Positions 1 through 11,029 of a stretch of 64,000 nucleotides of DNA are shown one piece after another. Location: the NCBI GenBank assembly GCA_963922205.1, contig CAWUHX010000037.1:1-64000 (forward strand). Reading direction: 5' to 3'. Made by a program: the position numbers and the translations under genes. The notes beneath the pieces are model-generated. The model made no database searches. It worked only from the letters and a program-made list of their open reading frames with translations, and was not told the DNA's origin. How positions within the stretch are numbered: the first letter of the stretch is position 1; every line of letters starts with the position of its first letter. Origin of the DNA: Romanomermis culicivorax (lineage: Eukaryota > Nematoda > Enoplea > Mermithida > Mermithidae).

Positions 1-629
1 GAAAAGAACGAAAATTAGCTTTTGTTGGAGAATGCTTATAACTTGTTTTTCTGCTGAAAAATACATGCAGTACAGTAGCTTTTCGCTGTGTTTTTCAGCT
101 CATTTTCGCATTATCAGTTCACTGACATCTAAAATGTTCCAAAAATTGAAAGTTTCCCAATTTCATTCGTGAATGAAAATGTATGTGAACATACATTGAA
201 AGAGAATATAATATCTATTATGATCTCCATGTTTGTTTCTGTTGTTGTTTCTATATCGGTAGAATTAATATTATCAATCACAGTTCTGCAATGTTTTTAA
301 AAATTGACATGAGGCGACGAAAGTTTTTCTTTCCACGAGTCACATGACTAGCATCAGCTTTTTCACTCTAATTATAGCGACTATGAATGTACGGGCCCCA
401 AACGCCGAAAAATTTTGAGACTTTTCCCTGTGAATTTTGATATTTTTGAGTCATCAAATTTTTCGTAACTTTGTCTACTTCCCCGACATTGTAATTCTCA
501 CAGTAGGCTAATTTGGGACAATCATCACTGTCCATCTATCTCAGGGTCATATATTTTGTGGTTTTTGTTTTCAGGAAAAAAACTGTTCCCGTGGGTTCGG
601 CTCTATGGCGGACACTGCAATAATTTCTA
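1..629. other. non-coding upstream spacer, no gene seen
   Basis: AT-rich sequence without a convincing open frame or splice-consistent exon. It probably holds the 5' untranslated region and promoter of the FTS-like gene that starts at 630. An in-frame TAA at 621-623 lies just before that start codon, so the coding exon does not extend upstream without splicing. Confidence 0.5.
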
Positions 630-2948
630 ATGACGAAGATTCAAAACGGCACGAATGACATTTTACAATCCGTCGCGCTTTATTACAATATTACAGCGGA
701 ATAGTAAGTTTCACATTGACACTGCGTATGAAAAAATTCACATTTTTTCGTTTTCATTCTTGTCAATAGACGGCTGAAAATCTACCATTTTCAAGGAATT
801 CGATCAGAACAGTAAAACTGGCATCAATTTTAAGCCAAAATTGAACAACAAGTTGCACATTTTTCATCCGTTAGAAGTTTGGCTATTGTCCAGCATTGTT
901 TTTTAGCAACGCCTTTATTCGCCTACAATTACCCGGCGTTTATTGCGTCCCGGGGCCGAAAATCCGTTCGGTAAGTTGTGCACGGAAGCTATAAATTTGA
1001 TTCGTTCAATTTTCTAACCTTTAAAGAGTGGTTCGGCGTCCTTTTCCTCAGGCAAGGTCCTTATCAAGGCGGTATATTCCGCTTTAAATTGATCATACCG
1101 TTCAATTTTCCGTCGAATATCGATTGCAAAATCTTTTTCGATTTGCCAATTTTTCATCCATTGATAAATCCTGGCGATAATTGTCTAGACGCGTCGTCCG
1201 CCTTCGAAAATTTAAGGTAAATATGTAAATCATGACCGTGAGTTATGACGCAACGGCTAACCGGAATCCATATTCACCGGCTAAAGTTCTAGAACTGAAA
1301 CCAATTGGAATTTCTGAAACCACAACGGTGTTAATCGGTTCTGGAACTGGAACTAAACAACTGAAAAGTTTACAACCGGAACTAGAAAGTACCCTAACGG
1401 TTTAAAATTCTGGAATTGGAACCGGATAACTTGACATTTTTAGAACCGCAACCGGTATTGACCGGTAAATTCTAGAACCAGAACCGAATAGCTGGAAATT
1501 TGTAAAACTGGGACCAATATCAAGTGGTTGAAGCTCTAGAACCAAAATCCAATAACTTTATTTCTAGAACTATTCAACGGGAACCAATGTTAACCGTTTT
1601 AAATTGATGAACTGAAACCAAATAATTTGGAATTTCTATAAATGAAACCGATAATATTCGGTTTAAATTTTCGAACCAGATTGACTAACTTGAAGTTTCT
1701 CAATGAATCGGTTAGAATTGCGGAATCGGTACCGAATGGAATGATTTGAGAAGATTCAGAAGCGGAACCGATATTCCCTATAAAAACGCCGTTCCAAACT
1801 GTACATAAACGTTTAGAAATAGACAAAAGTATAGATTTTCCAAAGTTTCACAAGATCAAAATTCAAAAAACCACTTCAATGAAAACTTAATCGTAGCTCG
1901 TTAGTTTAGTTTTTGAATGAAGTTCTCTTCTATCAGCGATTATGAGTTTTCATTTTAAACTTCGCCCTCAAGCTATGCATTTTCTTTACTCATGAAAAAA
2001 TTAAAGAATTCAGGATTTCAAAGCACCCTTGGAAGAGTCTATTTTTTCTAACTACGAACATCAAAAGCTTTTCCTTATAATTTTTTGATGAATTTCCGTA
2101 AATAATTACGTCACAGACAGTGAAGAAAAGTGTAGTGTTTTCACATCCACTTTTAAAGTATAGATTTCGAATAGTTTATGTTATACTGTTTGATTGATAC
2201 GATGATTATGTATTGAGTTATTTTTGTGTAAATTTGAAGTTATATGATTGTACATGAATATAGCTGTAGGGTTACTGATTTGTGGAACTGGCGTCGGTAT
2301 TACAAAAGTTCTAGAACCGAAATCGATATTCCAAAAATCTGGGACCTTTACCTTATTTTTTTCATGTCAAAAACTTTGAAGATTTCTCATGCTTTGGGTT
2401 AAAAGAAATTGTTTCTATTCACAGCCAAGACGAGAAAAAAGTTTATCAAGCGCTTATTTATATGCAAAAGATATTTTTTCAAGTCGAAATTGACCGATCA
2501 GTAAACGAAGACGCCGCGATTTTGTAAGAAAAGTCTAGTTCTAGTTTTCTCTTCCATTTTTTCTCGCTTTTTTCTTTTTCCCCCAGTTTTTCTTCCTTTT
2601 TGTCATAGTTTTTTGTTTTTGTTTCTACTCATAAGATTTAGATTTGAGAAAAATCCCGCCGATTACGCCGAAAAAGTTTTGGATTCAGTGAAATTGAGTC
2701 GCGAAGTTGTTTACGATCCGATCGAAACGAGTGATTTACACGCGATAAGGTTTTCGAAGCTAGATTTTTCCTTTTTTTTTTGTTTTTCAACTCAATATTT
2801 CAGATTTACGCCTTGGGATCAAAGCGTTCATAGTAGTATACGAGATAAGATACTGAAACGACAAGAATCGAACGATAAAACTCATACTGTAGCGCCTAAC
2901 GCTCAAACGTCCGGTTTGTCATTTATGAAACCGTGGCCCAAAAGTTAA
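630..2948 (+). CDS. FTS/AKTIP-like protein (inactive E2 ubiquitin-conjugating variant), six exons
   Basis: The family (FTS in FTS-Hook-FHIP complexes) links cargo to dynein; it has the E2 fold but lacks the catalytic Cys. Exons read 630-703, 907-970, 1029-1216, 2425-2523, 2636-2749 and 2804-2948. All junctions are GT-AG with matching phases, giving 684 nt (227 aa). Recognisable blocks in order are LPGVYCVPGPK (exon 2), WFGVLFLRQGPYQGGIF and IFHPLINP (exon 3), VYQALIYMQKIFF (exon 4), DSVKLSREVVYDP (exon 5), FTPWDQSVH and GLSFMKPWPK (exon 6). They match the order in AKTIP, including the C-terminal GLSWVKP-like end. No Cys stands at the E2 active-site position. The N-terminus is shorter than in vertebrates; ATG 630 was chosen because TAA 621 precedes it in frame. 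Intron 3 is 1.2 kb and repeat-filled; the others are 54-203 bp. Confidence 0.88.
1255..1830. repeat. degenerate tandem repeat of CTAGAACCGGAACC type in intron 3 of the FTS-like gene
   Basis: A unit of about 60-75 bp rich in 'ttctagaac', 'aaccgg' and 'gaaacc' recurs roughly eight times with heavy divergence. A stray unit sits at 2280-2345. No protein reading frame follows the repeat, so it is intronic filler. Confidence 0.6.
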
Positions 2949-5245
2949 CTGACATTCAAGTTTGTATAGTCGATCGATAACATATTTATACTGTACATTT
3001 GTACGATTTAGTAAATTACCGCTGTTTATATGATTTTTCGAAGTATTATTTCCGTGAAAATTTTTGTCTATCTGTACAGCATCGAAAATTATCTAAAAGT
3101 TCCGGTCTTAGTATATTAGTCAGAAGATTTTGATAAAATTCAAAGATTGTTTTCTACTAGCTCAACGAAAAGAAATCAAATTTTTGTAATTTACAGGTTC
3201 TAGAAAAATTGACTAAAAACGGACTGATGATAGTATAGTATCAAAATTTGTTACAGACGCACCACATGCTTTCTGCAGTTCCAAAAAATGGAAATTTGTT
3301 GAAAAATTCAAACTCAAAGGCTGTTCCAAATATGCATTTTTACAGTTTGCTTGCAGAATAACGGAATTCAACATGTGTTTTTTACCGTAGTTTTCTTGTA
3401 ACATTATTGTAAAAGTGGACTAGTTGAAAGCAAGACTTTCTGATTTCACATCTGACTGAAAACTTGGACATACTCAAACAAAGATTTCTCGTGTAGGATT
3501 TACCATGTACCAGTTTTTTATCGTTTTTTTCAGACGGTCATGGAGTACATTTACAAATTTCTTGTTGTATATGTGATATTTGGTGTCGTAAGAGAAACAT
3601 TCCGAGAAAAATACAGACTACACACATTCTAGAAAACCCGAAGTCACGTAAACAACTATCAAAATTTATCTCGCTTTTTAGTTTAGTCTGTTTTTCTTGA
3701 AGTGCTGCTAAATAAGAAAAGTAGAAAGCAAGTAGTATTTTAGATTTTCACGATATTCTGATAAAAAATATATCATATAGAACTAGAAATTTCTGGGGGC
3801 TCTTTTCAAAAATGGAGAGCATGTTTTTGGGATACTGTACTGCAGAAGCAAGACATAATCATGCCTGTTCAATGATCTATCACAGTTTGACACTTGCGAA
3901 TCAATGAATGCATGGTGCGCTTCCGAAGACCATCTTGCATTTTTTAAGTTCGCTGAATCTTAAATAAAGACAGTTCAGACATTCTTCATCATTTACATTA
4001 AAACTGGAATGAAGGCTTTGAACATTGAATAATCTCTCAAGGCTACTGTCTGACGCTGGCAGATCAAGAAATGCATGATGCTTCTAAGAATCTTATTCTG
4101 CACTGTTTCAATTCACTGAATTCTATATGAAAAATGTATAAACTCATAATATAGATAAAAAACGATGCCCGGAAATTGTATTAGAGGCAGGCTTAAACTC
4201 TGAAATCCACAAAATTCCTTTGAGAATGCTACTAATATACTATACATGCGACAGGCACTTTGTAGCCTCTTTGAAAACTTTTAAATTAGAGTATATTCGT
4301 GAAATTTTGCACTTCTGAACAGGATTTCCTTTACGGTGACGGTGAATCGGGCATCAATCCGTAAATCTTGTGGATATCAATTGTAAAATACATCTGAAAA
4401 TATTTTATCTCTTTGTTGACCTAATTATGTGATCTGTGGAAAGTCTACTTTACCCGAAGATCGACTGATCTGAAAGTTCTCGTCGAAAATGGAACGCATG
4501 TTTGAGGAAATTTTTCTGTAGGAGTACTAACAAAGATGAAATGATGCCTGTTCAACATCCTTAACAGTCACTGGAACATCTACATCCACAATGGAATGCA
4601 TGTTTTGGGAGGTTGCGTTGTAGAAACATAAATAATCACAGAATCATGCATTTTAAACAACGTCGTACTTGAAACTACAGATCAAAAAATGAATCTTCCA
4701 AAGCCTCATCTTACACTGTTTCAGTTCTTCAAATTCTAAATTAAGACAATTTTCATCACCCACATCAAAAAATTTCTGTATTGCTCGAAAATTATGCTAG
4801 AGCAACTTGAAATACTATGAAAGTCGCAAAATTTCGTAAAAATGCTACCAAAATGTAGTCGGTTTTTGAAAAGCCAATGCATAGAAATCATAAAAATAAA
4901 TTCGATACAGAGAAAATAGGAGCTTCTTACTGTAATGAATTGGTCTCGTTATTAGAAAATTTAGCGTTTTTGCCACAGTTTCTATTTGAAAATTTCGTCC
5001 AAACCGAACCTTAAAAAGTTTATTTCTGAATCAATCCTTATGGGGTTTGAAACACTGGTCTTGATCCCGTAATATGGATTCATTGGCTGGCTTTTTCATC
5101 AGAATCATTTGGATAATATTGACATACACAAAAAAACTTTTTATGATCTAGTCCGAATTCAAGAAAAACATCAATTCTTACAGTAAATCAATCTTGAAAT
5201 CGGTTAATTCACTTCAACAATCGAGAAATGAAGAAAAACGAATAG
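2949..5245. other. intergenic spacer, nothing recognised
   Basis: AT-rich, no splice-consistent coding segment on either strand. The longest open frames here are under 70 codons and resemble no family. Short diverged similarities inside (for example text around 3790-4140 and 4440-4780) hint at old duplicated repeat sequence. Confidence 0.45.
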
Positions 5246-7307
5246 AAATTGACGACGAAGAAAAAAGGACGAGAAGCAACTACAAGTTATACGTCGTTAA
5301 AAAATTTGAAAAATCGGGGTTGGGTTTTGTTGGAGAATTTTTTGGTTTCGAAAAAAGTTCGTTGCATTTTGGACAAAGTGAAAACGTACGATATGCCGGG
5401 CAAGTTCAAACCGAAAAATGGCAGTCCAGTGGCAAGCATTAGGTAAACAGCATGTTTTTTGATTGCTTACAAGATTTACTTCATTTTCTTTTTTTTTATT
5501 TTATATTGCCGTAGCTTTCCATTTTTCAGTGTTTTAATTTGAGTATTCTGTTTTTGCAGTTTTTTTCTAAACTTTTTGCTTTTTTATTTCTGTTCTCAAT
5601 TTTTATTCAACTTTCTGGATTGTGAATACTATAGAAGTATCACATTGAAAATGTTTAAATAATATGCAAATCTAGACTTTGATCCTTTGAGGAAAGTGGT
5701 AAAATTATAATTGGATTGTTTATATTCACCAACATTCAATGATGTTAGCCTGTGGAATATTCAATCCACAAAAATCTGCGATAAAATTGACGGAAAATTT
5801 CCAAAATCGACTTTTTCTCCCTCACAGATCAGATCAAATATATTGGTTTGACGAAAAAGTTGACGATCACTGTGTAAATATACGTTTGATCATCAAAACT
5901 GTCACTTTTATTGTGATGCGTTTGATAGACATTCCTTACAGATTGGCATGTAGATCAAAAATCAGTTTGGACTTTTGGCTCGCAGTCGTCTCCAGATTCT
6001 ATAGAAAAAAATCTTTTTTAGGCCAGGCTCACTTGTTACCCGGGCGACGGCGCCAGATACGTCAAACACGTAGATAACCCCAACCCTGAGGGGCGCGGGC
6101 GCTGAGTCACGGCCATCTATTATTTGAACCCTGAATGGAAACCCCGCTTAGTTGGGCGATTTGATTTTTTCTGACTCATGGAAAAGTTGGTGAGCTTTTT
6201 GTAGGACGGTGGTTCCTTGAGATTGTTTCCGTCGAACGCCCCTGCCGGAACGCATTTCGGTATAGAACCGTTCGCCGATAATTTAGTCATATTTTGGTCT
6301 GATTCGAGAAATCCTCACGAAATATTGCCTACATCCACTATATGAGGTACAAATGATTTTTGATACTACTCCTTGGGTTGACCCCATTTAATGACACTTT
6401 AATATCAATTTTTTATTATAGTGAATTACTGTAAAAAAGCTGCACGTGTGGTGTACTTGAAACTCGATGTATTTTTCCTGCAAGTTACACAAATGCATTT
6501 TTGGTCGCGAATTGTCACTTTTCGATTTGATTGAAAATCGTAGATTTTTAGTTAAATTTTCTAGCTCTGAAATCGTTATTCGCCATCATCATCTCTTTTG
6601 TTCCACGAATTAATATTTTCTGGTCTGTAATCGTCGGCTTTTTTGTTAAAGAATTTTAAATTCGAAAAACTCATTATATTTCGAAAACCAAAGATTTTGC
6701 GTCATAAGTCGATTTTCTTGGTCAAGAATAGTTAACTTTAAGGCGGATTTTCTTACGGAAACGTTCATTTTTGATGAAATCGTTTCTGGTAGGCTAAAAC
6801 TTATAAATTTGGATCAAAATCTTTCCTTTTTTTTCATCGAAAGCTGTCGATTTGAGATCAAAAATTATCCATTTTCTGTCAAGAATTGTTAATTTGCTTT
6901 TGTCTTCATCAGAATTTGTCAATTTGAAGTCGAAAAATGTAAATTTTTGTTTGAAAAATGTTAATTTTTGTTGCAGTGCCTAAAATTGAACATTTCTGGC
7001 TTTTCAACTTTTTCATCTTCGAAAGAAAGTTTCAATAGTGATGAAAAAGATTCATATAAGCTAAACATGACACAGTTCAGTGAGATTATATCAGCCGAAT
7101 TTTCTTTCTACCATTGAATTTGCTCAGCGACAGTTTACTGTAGTTGATTACTCTTTATTTACCATCGATACCGAACGCCTTGAAATTATATGGTGTATTT
7201 TTCTCCTAAGATACGCTATCGTCTTGTGGTATTTTGATGAAAATGAGAATTTAAGTCGTAATGACCCAATATCGCCAACTGCCGACAAGAAAGATGAATT
7301 GGAATAA
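5246..7307 (+). pseudogene. egl-9-like: EGL-9/PHD-like HIF prolyl 4-hydroxylase, disrupted (TGA at a conserved Cys, frame break)
   Basis: The family hydroxylates HIF-alpha prolines using Fe(II), 2-oxoglutarate and O2. Coding blocks are about 5246-5442 (GWVLLENFLVSKK, MPGKFK), 5828 to about 5960 (DQIYWFDEKVDDHCVNIRL), 6022-6150 (TCYPGDGARYVKHVDNPN, then VTAIYYLNPEW), 6205-6346 (GGSLRLFP, LVIFWSDSRNPHEI) and 7211-7307 (RYAIVLWYFD, stop TAA). The iron ligands HxD (KHVD) and NPH and the 2-oxoglutarate Arg (RYAI) are all present. Three lesions are visible. GGGCGC is duplicated at 6091-6102. TGA at 6103-6105 sits where homologues have the Cys of GRCVT. The 6205-6346 exon reads into TGA at 6343 and joins the last exon one phase off, as if 'at' were doubled near 6341. 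The stretch between about 5960 and 6022 is poorly conserved and its splice is unclear. The N-terminal MYND part was not found. It is either a decaying copy, an assembly-error gene, or possibly a TGA-recoding gene. Confidence 0.8.
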
Positions 7308-8115
7308 CAAGTTTGAATGTTGGATATTTTCCCAAGTGCAACTTTTGAAGTTTTGCAAGGCTATCGATTCTAAATGTTTGCTGTGTATGGATGTATTTTA
7401 AGATTTGTGAGTATAATTTTTGTTGGATGTCTCGCAGGAAATAAATGCAGGTATTTCATATTTTCGTCATTCTCGACAAACCATCCTTTTCATTTGTGAA
7501 GCTGACTAGAAATTTCCACAAAAAAAGCTGAAGTGCTCAGTAAAATTCGAAAACTTGTGCTCTCTGATTATCTATAAACGCTACCATTTCCACTTGAGCT
7601 CTAAAATTCTCAATGGCTGTGTGGAATTTCGTGCATGTGTCAAAATTTTATTTTAGGAGCTGCGAAATGAGGAGTCTTGTCTAACGCATTTTTGAACATT
7701 TTCGTTCATGTTGATGTGTCTGCTTAAGACAAAAGCGCACGTCACACCATTGCTTTCTATGGAATTTCTGTAATTGTATTTTTTACTTGTAGTGCAACAC
7801 TACAGTCTATTCATTTTCAACTGAGATTCGAAATGCAAAAAAATATGAAAAAAAGAGCCCAATAGGCAGGTTGTTTATTATTCGTACGAGCATATTTTTC
7901 CATCTGAGACTTGGTTAGAAAATGGAGTACAGATGTTAAAATCATGTTTTCGCCAATTTTCCTTACTCAACTTTTTTCATTAGATAACATCTGGTACAGT
8001 TATTATTTTCGAGCTTGTGTTCAAGTACAAAGTGTGCTAGCTAAACCTCCTTTTTTCAATTTTTTCCTTCAGTAAAACCTCCCTAAAGTAGCCAACATCT
8101 TATAAAATTTGTTCA
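7308..8115. other. intergenic spacer
   Basis: Downstream of the EGL-9-like gene; no coding segment, RNA gene or clear repeat was recognised. Confidence 0.4.
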
Positions 8116-9565
8116 CCCGTCGATTTTATTGTTACATTAAGTAGATTAGCAGCCAAGTCACATTAACTGAATTTGTGGCCAATCACATTGATGGGAAAAC
8201 CCATGCCATATCTATAGAAAAATACGGCCATGTCACTGTGAGTGAAATGCTGTGACCCACTGGGTGGCTCCATTTTGGGTATCTACTTCGGGAACCTAAC
8301 CCAGCTGGTACTGGCTATAAGAGGGCCTATAGAGTACCTCGGTGCCGTCCTTGGGTTCTGCTGTAGAGTAATGGACAACATGGCCAGGTCAAGGGTGGCA
8401 ATCCCTGGTCCGATTGAGTGACAATGAAGGACAAGGCCATTTGTGGAATGGCCTACTGTAGGGGACCTGATTGTAAACCTAAATCCCCTTTTTGGCCCTA
8501 ACCCAATGGGAACAAGGGCCTTTCTAACTGAGGGGATTCTCAAGGGAAAGCCGACTTAGGAAAGGGTACCCCAAAATACACCCTCAACAACAATAATCCC
8601 CTGAGAAGACTCACCTAGTCCTTTTCTCAACTACGATTTGGCACGGGGTGATGGGTTCAGGGGTTCACGGGTCCTGGACAATAGGAACAGAGGGGTGACA
8701 GTGATCTGGTTAGGTTCGGTGCTGGGTGTACTGTAAACAGGTCGGCGGGCAACGCAGGCGATCTACAAGTGGAGTGGTGGGAAGGTACTAGGCGAGAGGG
8801 GTGATGTATATACTCCTGTATAAAGTGCAGGTGGCGGATGCAGTGGACACATTGAACGTACACAAATTTATTTGTAACTGTAGGTGGGGAATGCAATACA
8901 ATGTAAAATCATAATATAAAAGTTGACGGATGCAAGATGCAGAGCTAAACGCAAAGTAAACATTGAAATCCCAAAAATGAGTACAAAACTAATGAAACAG
9001 GCCCTTTTAAAGGACCTCATGGACCTACAGTATGCCCTGGGTGGAGCTAACAACGCCCAAGCTAACTTCTGAAGTGGAAATGGCTGCAGAAGATGCCTAC
9101 AGTCACATAGACATTTTCCAGTTCGAATACGTTAAGCATTGGGGCCAGTTTCACTCTCCATGCTAAACATATGAAAGTCTTTTAGTGAGAATTTCCAAAC
9201 TAGTCGTTTTGCATTGCAAAACATCGCTAGTTTTTACTGATAAGAGGTGAACGTAATGCTCTAATTATGGCCATGAGCTCGTAGAGCTTATCTGGCCGAA
9301 ATTCTAAATAACGGGTTACATACTATAGTCTACATGGGGAATGGGAATAACAAAAACGAAACGGAAAACGAAACACAAAAATGAAACAGAAACGAAACAC
9401 AAAAATGCATACAAGAATGCATGTAAAACATAATGAACAAAATGAAAAATAAGAGTAAGTAACTGTTAACAAAAAGTGGCGAAAAACATAAAGTATCGGC
9501 ATGATGTGAATCACATGACGTTGGGCAAAATTGATCGGCACATGACATTATCAATATTTTTCGGC
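8116..9565 (-). repeat. LTR-like interspersed repeat, copy 1
   Basis: Read on the minus strand, this matches 61680-63120 over its whole length. Shared landmarks in order are TGTCAYGTGCCGA and a CAYGTGATTCACATCA box near the start, AGTAAAAACTAGCGA, GCATGGAGAGTGAAA, GAAAATGTCTATGTGA, GAAGTTAGCTTGGG, GCATACTGTAG and a TTTAAAAGGG TATA-like box. After these come AATAAA and a region with CCCACAGTAAGCCATTC-like and TGGCCATGT-like words. A TATA-like box followed by a polyadenylation signal fits an LTR plus leader. No long open frame is present. Confidence 0.65.
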
Positions 9566-9865
9566 CGTATTTTTGTCAATAATTATGAAAGTGTTTGTGA
9601 CCATGGCGTCTCACTTGACCGACCTTCTACGATTTCGTCCTTTATTCTCATTTATGTTATTCGCCTTTTTCTTGTATTTTCCATTCTCCCCTAGATGTTG
9701 GTTTGTAACAGCAGATTTTTTTGTATGCAAAACAATACTTTACTCGCAAGAAAAGTCTTTCATGATCATTGATGATGATTTTAATATTTATTGACGAATT
9801 ACTTGAAGGAATGATATCCATCGGAAATGTGACATCTTATCGGACGAGATGTAATAAGCAGTGAT

Positions 9866-9917
9866 TTATGATTAACTGGAATGCTGTCAAGTTATGATTA
9901 ACTGGAATGCTGTCAAG
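9866..9917. repeat. perfect 26-bp tandem duplication
   Basis: Positions 9866-9891 and 9892-9917 are identical (begin TTATGATTAACTGG, end CTGTCAAG). A small recent duplication close to the LTR element. Confidence 0.85.
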
Positions 9918-10095
9918 TCGCTGATTTAAAAGGATGCTACAAGCACCCTGCGTAGTCAAATCTCACAAAATCTATCAAACTCATTTGTCTAAAACAGAAA
10001 AATTCACGAAGCTCATTGTGTGAATAGCAGTCATTCTACTGTACTTGGAAATTTGTCATTTTTCTACCATACATAAAAATATTTATTTCATAAAG

Positions 10096-10998
10096 TGTAA
10101 CGACCAGATTTGTGTGAGGTACTTTACTTCTAACCAATTGGTCGATACGGCGGGGACAATAACGGGGCGGGGGCTCGGGCGAACGGTTACAATACAACAA
10201 CGGGTAATCGACGGTCGCTTGAACGTCGACAAATAAAAACGCGCTTCGATTTATAATACGAACGGGGGCCTCGGTTTAAGTTGCTTTCGAATAGTCGGCC
10301 GCTTGCAAATGTATAAAAAGGACGGGGTGAGCGCGGAAGTCAAAACGTAAAAACCACAAGAATAAGAAATGATCAAAATCACGCTTTGCTTCTTCTTTTA
10401 TACAGCGATTTTGGCCACTCCCTGGGCGTTGCGGGAGGTCGAGCTTCTGTCCATCTTCTTCCGCCAATCGTTGTTTCCTGCTACGCTTTTTATGCTTACT
10501 TGGTTACGCCTCTCTAACGCTTTTCTGGTACCGTATGCTTTCTGTGCTTCCCTTGCTTTCTACGGTGGGCTTGGCCACACCTTTGTGCTTCTGTGCATGC
10601 TTCCTGTATCGGTTTCTCTGTATACACATGTTTTGTGGGGCCGCCGCTACTGTTACACTTGAGACTACTGTACGGTGGGGCTTCTACGTATTTTACTGTG
10701 TGCAGGTGTTGTTTACGATTTTTATGGGGGATTACAGTAGCTGTGGAATGTGTAGTTTAGTGTAGGTTCTAGGGGAACAGCTGCCGTTTGTGCAAATTAA
10801 TTAGGGCATCTTAATTGGGCTACCGGGGTGTGAACGGATCAAAATAAAGTACTTCACGTAATTTTGTAGGAATGTTTGGGTGTGAATCCCAGACACCCTT
10901 GAGACGATAAAATGTGAAAATAAAAATAATATCTAATAAATGTCTATTACATACAGTATGCTACATATTTACAGTACTGCTTTAGCAGGTACGTTACA
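10096..10998 (-). repeat. 3' LTR of element 1
   Basis: 903 bp, TGTAACG...CGTTACA. Nearly identical to 18482-19377 except for a patch at about 10137-10205, where the two LTRs differ in sequence and length. Confidence 0.9.
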
Positions 10999-11011
10999 TT
11001 TCCCTCCTTCC
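10999..11011 (-). promoter_or_regulatory. polypurine tract of element 1
   Basis: On the minus strand GGAAGGAGGGAAA directly abuts the 3' LTR, where plus-strand DNA priming is expected. The same 13 bases abut the LTR of element 2 (37581-37593). Confidence 0.8.
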
Positions 11012-11029
11012 GGAGTTGAAAGTCCTCGT

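Noticed and set aside
5194-5442. Longer ATG-initiated ORF overlapping the first EGL-9-like block
   Set aside because: The homologous GWVLLENFL frame is the other one; the ATG frame gives no PHD similarity, though it could mark the true N-terminus before a frame shift.
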